Source: Clostridiales bacterium (GTDB lineage: Bacteria > Bacillota > Clostridia > Christensenellales > CAG-314). Taken from it: a DNA stretch of 11,194 bases. A program made the translations under genes and the position numbers. Positions 7,160 to 11,194 of this stretch are shown here, one piece after another. Numbering within the stretch: position 1 is the stretch's first letter; every line of letters starts with the position of its first letter. The notes beneath the pieces are model-generated. The model did not search any database. It saw only the letters and a program-made list of their open reading frames with translations, and had not been told where the DNA came from. Where the stretch lies: contig DPQS01000068.1 of the NCBI GenBank assembly GCA_003537755.1, positions 1,806-12,999 of the forward strand, in the 5' to 3' direction.

Positions 7160-7882
7160 CTACGCCAGCCTGATCAGCTCCGTCATGCTTTTGGACGGAT
7201 AAAAGACGTGCGCGATGTACCTGTTGAGCAGTTGCAGCATGTCCTTCTGACAGTCAAGCGTAAAGTTGAAGTTGTCCAGTTTGTCGTATGGCACGCCGTC
7301 AATCATGGCAAGCGAGGTTGCGACAATAGGGCTTACGGCAATGCTTTCCGCGCCGCGACAGCCATCACAGGTTACGCCTCGTTGCATATCAACAAACATG
7401 TGGCGCGTTTTTTCGCCGCATACGGAACAGCGAGTAAAGTCCAGTCGAAAACCCGACAGTTCCAGAAACCCGGTCACAAAGCGCGCGGTGACGACAAGCG
7501 GCTGTCTGCCGTCGGCAAGTGCTTCGAGAGCGCGCAACGTTTCCACAAACAGCACAGGGTCGGACTGTCCTTCTTCCGTACAGGAAAGCAGGCACTCGGC
7601 AACGCAACACGCGGCATAGTAGACGACTATGTCCTCGCGCAGACCGTAAAACGACGAGATTTGTTGACAGTTTTTAAGCGTGTATCTGTCGCCTGTCGCA
7701 GCCAGTTCGTAGTCACCGAAACAAAACTGATCGACGGCAAAGCGCAACTTGGCATTTGACTTGCGTACACCGCGCGCATGCACGGTAATCTTGCCGTAAT
7801 CGGGCGTGTACAGCGCAACCAGTTTATCGTTTTCCTTGTAGTCCGTCGCGCGAAGCGCCAGCCCTTTTGTTGTCAGATCCAT
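7160..7882 (-). CDS. recO: DNA repair protein RecO
   Basis: Mediator of RecF-pathway recombinational repair; it works with RecR to load RecA onto SSB-coated single-stranded DNA. 240 residues, normal length. The N-terminal OB-fold part starts MDLTTKGLALRATDYKENDK, which aligns with the usual RecO opening (T-GIVLR---Y-E-DK), and continues with ITVHARGVRKSNAKLR. A helical middle follows (YYAACCVAECLLSCTEEG near 88-105). The C-terminal part holds a zinc-finger-like CxxC pair: C152, C155, C172 and C175. The ATG at 7882 lies inside the 3' part of yqzL, so translation is probably coupled; a weak AAGGA stands 11 bases upstream. It is the last gene of the era-side run before the convergent terminator. 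Confidence 0.95.
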   Translation of the reverse strand: MDLTTKGLALRATDYKENDKLVALYTPDYGKITVHARGVRKSNAKLRFAVDQFCFGDYELAATGDRYTLKNCQQISSFYGLREDIVVYYAACCVAECLLSCTEEGQSDPVLFVETLRALEALADGRQPLVVTARFVTGFLELSGFRLDFTRCSVCGEKTRHMFVDMQRGVTCDGCRGAESIAVSPIVATSLAMIDGVPYDKLDNFNFTLDCQKDMLQLLNRYIAHVFYPSKSMTELIRLA

Positions 7883-7961
7883 CTTTAGTAAGTTCCTTGT
7901 AAAGGAGATAATACACGGGGTTACCCGTCTGCCGAAACAATTTCCACGCTTCTTCTTTCAT
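7824..7961 (-). CDS. yqzL: Small YqzL-like protein, overlapping the start of recO
   Basis: A 45-residue protein beginning MKEEAWKLFRQTGNPVYYLL then YKEL. The pattern (acidic N terminus, W-K-F--TG---YLLYKEL) matches my recollection of YqzL, a protein of about 47 residues of unknown function encoded between era and recO in Bacillus and other Firmicutes, and the position here is exactly that. A textbook AAAGGAG ribosome binding site stands 6 bases before the ATG at 7961. The last 19 codons and the stop overlap recO by 59 bp in another frame, so the C-terminal tail (KDGSDNKRAGASRDG) is constrained by recO. The site is embedded in a hairpin that may control access to it. Function is unknown; tight coupling suggests that its translation sets recO translation. 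Confidence 0.85.
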   Translation of the reverse strand: MKEEAWKLFRQTGNPVYYLLYKELTKDGSDNKRAGASRDGLQGKR

Positions 7962-7962
7962 A

Positions 7963-7999
7963 GCACACTCCTTTGCGGCATGCCGCAATGTTAGTGTGC
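7963..7999 (-). promoter_or_regulatory. 5' leader hairpin overlapping the yqzL ribosome binding site
   Basis: On the minus strand GCACACT (7993-7999) can pair with AGTGTGC (7963-7969), which lies directly before the yqzL ATG. Inside is a perfect 16-bp palindrome TTGCGGCATGCCGCAA (7973-7988). The AAAGGAG site spans the end of the inner arm, the internal loop and the outer arm, so folding would partly hide it. The palindrome could equally be a protein-binding site on DNA. No conserved riboswitch sequence is recognised. Confidence 0.5.
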
Positions 8000-8090
8000 G
8001 GTAATTCGCAGCGGAATATACTTGCCAAAAAAGAAAGGCAATGAAGAAAACATCACTTAGCGCATCTACCTAATAATCTGCCACTTGCCG
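8000..8090. other. Remainder of the era-yqzL gap; at most a weak promoter
   Basis: Together with the hairpin at 7963-7999 and the two repeat units, this completes the 384-bp stretch without a gene. On the minus strand TTGCCT (8036-8041) and TATATT (8015-8020) resemble -35 and -10 boxes, but the spacer is only 15 bp, so a separate yqzL-recO promoter is possible, not shown. A TTGCC/GGCAA pair (8022-8026, 8037-8041) could form a small hairpin. I see no plausible reading frame. Confidence 0.25.
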
Positions 8091-8216
8091 GCGAGGGCGG
8101 AGAGTGGTACAGATTGGCACAACCGGGACGGCAGGGCGAAATGAGCGTACAAAGACGTACGTGATTTGAGCACCGCCGTCCACGTAGTGACAAGATGTGC
8201 CGCTATACGCCCTCGC
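8091..8216 (+). repeat. ERIC-like structured repeat, unit 1 (126 bp)
   Basis: A long imperfect palindrome. Pairing read on the plus strand: P1 GCGAGGGCG/CGCCCTCGC (8091-8099 with 8208-8216); P2 AGTGG/CCGCT (8103-8107 with 8200-8204, one U.G); P3 TTGGCAC/GTGACAA (8114-8120 with 8187-8193, one G.A); P4 GGACGGC/GCCGTCC (8126-8132 with 8175-8181); then a stem with tandem G.A pairs and the apical hairpin GCGTAC/GTACGT (8145-8150 with 8157-8162, closing G.U), loop AAAGAC. Both U.G wobbles would be A.C mismatches on the other strand, so the plus strand is the likely RNA, opposite to era. The second unit follows after 2 bp. No U-tract, so not a classical terminator. Confidence 0.8.
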
Positions 8217-8218
8217 GC

Positions 8219-8347
8219 AAACTGCGGCGCAGATTAGTGCAGCTAACCGCAACCGGCGATTGAGTGCGACAGGAGCGTACTAAAACGTACGTGACTTAGC
8301 ACGATTGAGCACGTAGCGGTCAGATGCGCTGATATGCGCCGCAGTTT
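8219..8347 (+). repeat. ERIC-like structured repeat, unit 2 (129 bp), overlapping the era stop codon
   Basis: Same plan as unit 1 with different stem sequences: P1 AAACTGCGGCGCA/TGCGCCGCAGTTT (8219-8231 with 8335-8347, 13 perfect pairs); P2 AGTGC/GCGCT (8236-8240 with 8326-8330, the U.G at the same place as in unit 1); P3 TAACCGC/GCGGTCA (8244-8250 with 8316-8322, one mismatch); a lower P4 that can be bridged by symmetric GATTGA/GATTGA noncanonical pairs and GTGC/GCAC (8264-8267 with 8299-8302); apical hairpin GCGTAC/GTACGT (8275-8280 with 8287-8292), loop TAAAAC, flanked by GA on both sides. AACCG before P4 and CACGTA after it are identical in both units. The right arm ends inside the era stop codon (8346-8348), so on the era mRNA this hairpin begins at translation termination. 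Confidence 0.8.
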
Positions 8348-9236
8348 ATTTTTTGGTGGTGTATCCGAGTTCGTTCAGGACAGAAGGATTATTCCTCCAT
8401 TCTTCCTTTACCTTGACCCACAAGGTCAGGTAAACGTGCTCTTCAAGCAAATTTTCGATACTTTCGCGAGCATGAGTGCCGATTGATTTAATCTTTGCGC
8501 CCTGTTTGCCAAGCACGATAGGCTTGTGCGAAGCCTTTTCAATCAAAATAGTCGCGTCGATGTCCCACGTACCGTCATCGAGTTGCTGCATTTTGTTGAT
8601 AGCAATGCCCACGCCGTGCGGAATTTCGTTGTCGCAACCAAGAAGTACCTTTTCGCGAATGATTTCACCCACCATGTAACGCTGCGTGCGGTCGGTAAGG
8701 TCGTCCTCTTCAAAGTACATTTCCGTACCGGTAAGGTACTTTTTAAGGGCTGTTTTCAACTCTTCAACGCCACGGTTACGCTTTGCGGAGATGCAGTAGA
8801 CTTCCTTTATTTCCTTAATTTCGTTAAGTTTGGCAAGTTCCGGCATCAACTTTTCCGGCTGGGAAATGTCGATTTTGTTTACGGCAACCACAAGCGGCAA
8901 CTTGCTGTCTGCGTAACGGTTGATTTGCGCAAGTTCACGGTCGGAAATGCCGTCGTGTCCGTCCACAACAACCACGATGGCGTCAACGTCCTGCGTAGCG
9001 TTGTCTATCGTACGCAGCATGTAGTCGCCAAGGGCGTTTTTGCTTTGCAAAAAGCCCGGGGTATCAACAAACACCATCTGACTGTCGTCGTCCGTCCACA
9101 CGCCAAGTATACTGTCGCGCGTAGTTTGCGGCTTTGGCGACACGATGGACACCTTTTGTCCTACAAGTTGGTTAAGCAGGGTAGATTTGCCTGCGTTGGC
9201 AAGCCCCACTATCGCAATAAAGCCTGTTTTTCTCAT
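8346..9236 (-). CDS. era: GTPase Era, 30S ribosome assembly
   Basis: An essential GTPase that binds near the 3' end of 16S rRNA and checks 30S maturation. 296 residues, normal length. G domain: G1 GLANAGKS at 11-18 (the usual GRPNVGKS, with variant residues but GKS kept), the TT of PQTTRD (37-41) as G2, DTPG at 58-61 as G3, NKID at 120-123 as G4, and ISAK as G5. The C-terminal KH domain keeps the GxxG loop as LGKQGAKIKSIG, followed by THARESIENLLEEHVYLTLW and VKVKEEWRNN, both close to the family consensus. The ATG at 9236 overlaps the ybeY stop by 4 bases and is preceded by AGAGGA. The stop codon lies inside the structured repeat unit 2, so the 3' end of the era message is folded. Confidence 0.97.
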   Translation of the reverse strand: MRKTGFIAIVGLANAGKSTLLNQLVGQKVSIVSPKPQTTRDSILGVWTDDDSQMVFVDTPGFLQSKNALGDYMLRTIDNATQDVDAIVVVVDGHDGISDRELAQINRYADSKLPLVVAVNKIDISQPEKLMPELAKLNEIKEIKEVYCISAKRNRGVEELKTALKKYLTGTEMYFEEDDLTDRTQRYMVGEIIREKVLLGCDNEIPHGVGIAINKMQQLDDGTWDIDATILIEKASHKPIVLGKQGAKIKSIGTHARESIENLLEEHVYLTLWVKVKEEWRNNPSVLNELGYTTKK

Positions 9237-9718
9237 TTGTTCCTCTTGATGTTAAGTTTGTCCAGCACTGCGTTTTGCACCGCCGTCATCTGCTCTTCGT
9301 CAGCCTGGTTCATGTGGTCGTACCCGAGAAGATGCAACAGGCTGTGCAGCGACAAAAAGGCAACTTCGCGCTTGAGGCTGTGCCCGTACTCTTTTGCCTG
9401 CTGCTTTGCACGGGGCAGACAGATGATAATGTCGCCAAGGTTAAGCAGCCACGTTTCGGGGTTGAGGTCGCTTGCGTGCGAAGCAATGTCTATTACGCCG
9501 CGCTCCGGGTTGTCCACGGTCGGGAAGCTGAGTACGTCGGTAACTCTGTCAGTGTCACGGTATTCCTTGTTGAGTTCGCGGATTTCGTCTTCGCCGACAA
9601 AACTAAGCGAAACTTCCAGTTGTCCGGTGGGTTGTCCGAGGTATTCCAGACCCGCTTCAAGCACCTTTTTGATGTAACCGCGCTTGAACAGACCTACGTT
9701 TGTAAAGTAAATTTTCAT
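9233..9718 (-). CDS. ybeY: Endoribonuclease YbeY, rRNA maturation
   Basis: A zinc-dependent single-strand endoribonuclease needed for 16S rRNA 3'-end processing and ribosome quality control. 161 residues, normal length. The metal site is LHSLLHLLGYDH with H125, H129 and H135 (HxxxHxxxxxH). Also visible: ELNKEYRDTDRVTDVLSFP (48-66) and LGDIIIC (94-100), both conserved in the family; the basic substrate-binding cleft is not judged from sequence. The start at 9718 overlaps the pgpH stop by 4 bases (ATGA) with GGAAGGGG upstream, and the stop overlaps the era start in the same way. The trio is therefore almost certainly cotranscribed and translationally coupled, fitting YbeY and Era acting on the same rRNA end. 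Confidence 0.96.
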   Translation of the reverse strand: MKIYFTNVGLFKRGYIKKVLEAGLEYLGQPTGQLEVSLSFVGEDEIRELNKEYRDTDRVTDVLSFPTVDNPERGVIDIASHASDLNPETWLLNLGDIIICLPRAKQQAKEYGHSLKREVAFLSLHSLLHLLGYDHMNQADEEQMTAVQNAVLDKLNIKRNK

Positions 9719-11154
9719 TTGTTTTCCCCTTCCAGTACGATTTCCGGATACTTGACACGCTTGTGTCTGATACCGGAAAAGGTAGTGATTATCGTGCTTT
9801 TGATGATGTCTATTTCCTTCATCGTGATGTCACAATTGCTGAACTGGTCAAACGCCAGCCGTTCGGCAACAATGCCGTCAACAATTTTTTCTGCGTTGGT
9901 ACGGTCGCCGTGAGCGCGCAAAGCCGCTTCCGAAGCGTCGCAAATCATCAGCATAGCCGCAATTTTGCTTGTCGGCTTGGGCCCGTCGTAGCAGTAACCG
10001 TCGTAAGGCAAATCGCCGTCGGTGTACTTCTTCGCCTTAAGGTAGAAGTACTTCAGCGGCATTGTGCCGTGATGCTGCATAATTGCGTCCTGCACTTCCT
10101 TGGGCAGTCCGTATTCCTTGGCAAGGGCAAGTCCGTTTACCGTGTGTGCCTTGATGATGTTGACGCTTGCCTCGGGCGTCATGTTGTCGTGAGGGTTTAC
10201 GCCGCTGAATTGGTTTTCCGAAAAATACTGCGGATTGCGCATCTTGCCGATGTCGTGATAGTAGGCGCAGGCGCGCGCTTCCACCGCGCTTTCCCCGATT
10301 GCCGTGGCGCAAGCCTCGACGTAAATCGCTACGGACAGACTGTGGTTGTATGTACCGGGTGCCTTTTCGTACAACTTACGCATAAGAGGCGTGTCGCTGC
10401 TGGCGATTTCCGAAAAACGGAACACCGACACAACGTTGAACACTCGCTCGAACAAAGGAACAAGCACAAACATAAGCATTACGCCCACCATTCCGCTTGC
10501 CGCCGCACAACCGAATTTTACGCCGATGTCCTGCCAACTCCATTGGCTGAGGTCATCAAGGAACATCATGTAACTGATTGTTTCGCTGACAGCGGACACA
10601 ATACCCAAAAGCACGCCCACGCCGAGATATCTGCTGCGACGATAGTGTTTGCCGAGAATGTAACTTGCAAACACCGCTTCCGTCACGCCGCCGAACAACA
10701 GATAAAACACCTGTTCGCTGGCGAGTGTCGCGTCGTTTTGCCAGTTGACAAACTGATTGAAGCACAGCATGATTATGACGAAGTTTGCAAAAAAACCGAC
10801 CTTGACCGACACAATGAGGGACAGCACCAACGTACACAGCGCAAACGGAACAACGTAAATGCCCCACTTCCACAAGCATGCAAGTTGCACGACAAGGTAA
10901 CTGAGCACCATTGTTGTAAACATCGCTACGGACTTACTTATCCGTTCCATACATTCGCGGTCGGAAAAATACACGTACAACGCCAGTGAAATAAGCAAAA
11001 CGGCAGTAGTCGCCAGTTGGGTAATTACGCGCACAATGGAAATTTGCGAAAGATTGGGCAAAATTGCCAATGCGGAAAGCACAATGAACCCCAGGACGTA
11101 CACGCCGATGGTGCCTTTCCAATTGATGTTGTTTATCTTCTTCTTTTTAGCCAT
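9715..11154 (-). CDS. pgpH: Membrane HD-domain phosphohydrolase, PgpH/YqfF type (c-di-AMP phosphodiesterase), short form
   Basis: Predicted to hydrolyse cyclic di-AMP to pApA at the cytoplasmic face. 479 residues from the ATG at 11154. Residues 1-16 are basic (MAKKKKINN), then seven or eight hydrophobic helices fill about 17-240, then the HD domain: NHSLSVAIYVE with H271, YYHDIGK with H300-D301, NPHDNMTPEAS, AHTVNGLALAKEYG with H337, MQHHGTM with H361-H362, and GPKPTSKIAAMLMICDASEA with D406. All metal-site residues are present. Full-length PgpH is about 700 residues and has a periplasmic 7TMR-HDED domain between its first two helices; that domain is missing here. The start was chosen because AAGGAGG (11166-11172) sits at workable distance; an ATG at 11163 is too close to it, and a TTG at 11187 would put the site inside the gene. 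In-frame sequence stays open to the window edge, so a longer protein is not fully excluded. Confidence 0.9.
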   Translation of the reverse strand: MAKKKKINNINWKGTIGVYVLGFIVLSALAILPNLSQISIVRVITQLATTAVLLISLALYVYFSDRECMERISKSVAMFTTMVLSYLVVQLACLWKWGIYVVPFALCTLVLSLIVSVKVGFFANFVIIMLCFNQFVNWQNDATLASEQVFYLLFGGVTEAVFASYILGKHYRRSRYLGVGVLLGIVSAVSETISYMMFLDDLSQWSWQDIGVKFGCAAASGMVGVMLMFVLVPLFERVFNVVSVFRFSEIASSDTPLMRKLYEKAPGTYNHSLSVAIYVEACATAIGESAVEARACAYYHDIGKMRNPQYFSENQFSGVNPHDNMTPEASVNIIKAHTVNGLALAKEYGLPKEVQDAIMQHHGTMPLKYFYLKAKKYTDGDLPYDGYCYDGPKPTSKIAAMLMICDASEAALRAHGDRTNAEKIVDGIVAERLAFDQFSNCDITMKEIDIIKSTIITTFSGIRHKRVKYPEIVLEGENK

Positions 11155-11194
11155 GTAATCCATGACCTCCTTGGTTTGTTGCGACAACAGGCGC

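Noticed and set aside
7962..8090. T-box or known riboswitch in the yqzL leader
   Set aside because: No T-box bulge sequence, no recognisable aptamer core and no terminator/antiterminator pair was found.
8070..8252. 60-residue minus-strand frame in the era-yqzL gap
   Set aside because: It lies across the structured repeats, has an arginine/alanine/cysteine-rich composition expected of GC-rich hairpin DNA, and shows no ribosome binding site or homology signal.
8091..8347. Repeat units as an insertion sequence, CRISPR array or tRNA genes
   Set aside because: No transposase frame, no evenly spaced short repeats with spacers, and no T-loop or anticodon-arm pattern. The nested symmetrical stems fit a palindromic intergenic repeat instead.
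9233..9239. Missing diacylglycerol kinase and cytidine deaminase genes between ybeY and era
   Set aside because: These genes sit there in many Firmicutes, but direct ybeY-era joining also occurs, so the absence alone is not remarkable.
11155..11194. End of an upstream gene such as phoH
   Set aside because: A minus-strand frame with a stop at 11147-11149 would fit an overlapping upstream gene, but only about 15 residues are visible and none is diagnostic.

Overview
The window looks like a chromosomal piece of a low-to-mid G+C Firmicute, most likely an uncultured member of the Clostridia. The evidence is gene order: a minus-strand run of pgpH, ybeY, era, yqzL and recO. This order, and YqzL itself, is typical of Firmicutes. 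Base composition is close to balanced by eye. Promoters match the sigma-A/sigma-70 consensus well. No phage genes, transposases, tRNAs, rRNAs or CRISPR arrays are visible.

Layout from left to right. 1-2260 (minus): a cation P-type ATPase whose 3' end is cut by the window edge. 2471-3505 (minus): tsaD, for the universal tRNA modification t6A, with a near-perfect promoter that predicts a leaderless mRNA. 3561-3592: a terminator. 3784-5313 (minus): an FGGY-family sugar/polyol kinase. 5314-5456: a divergent promoter region. 5457-6914 (plus): a MATE efflux transporter, also predicted to be leaderless. 7056-7094: a bidirectional terminator between the convergent MATE and recO genes. 7160-7882 and 7824-7961 (minus): recO, and a small yqzL gene that overlaps its start. 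7962-8345: a 384-bp gap. 8346-11154 (minus): era, ybeY and pgpH, joined by 4-base ATGA overlaps.

The most unusual part is the era-yqzL gap. Two neighbouring units of 126 and 129 bp (8091-8216 and 8219-8347) each fold into a long imperfect hairpin with different arm sequences but the same pairing plan. Several helices show compensatory changes, and G.U pairs point to the plus strand as the folded RNA. The apical core of each unit (GAGC-N-TAC, loop, GTA-N-GTGA) closely resembles the core of the enterobacterial ERIC/IRU element, which is also about 127 bp, palindromic and intergenic. An ERIC-like family in a Firmicute would be unexpected. The second unit starts on the last base pairs of the era stop codon.

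The right-hand genes form a conserved housekeeping set: c-di-AMP turnover (PgpH), rRNA maturation and 30S assembly (YbeY, Era) and recombinational repair (RecO). Era is followed by the structured repeats. yqzL-recO then begins with a hairpin that may cover the yqzL ribosome binding site. The left-hand genes look like single transcription units with their own promoters.
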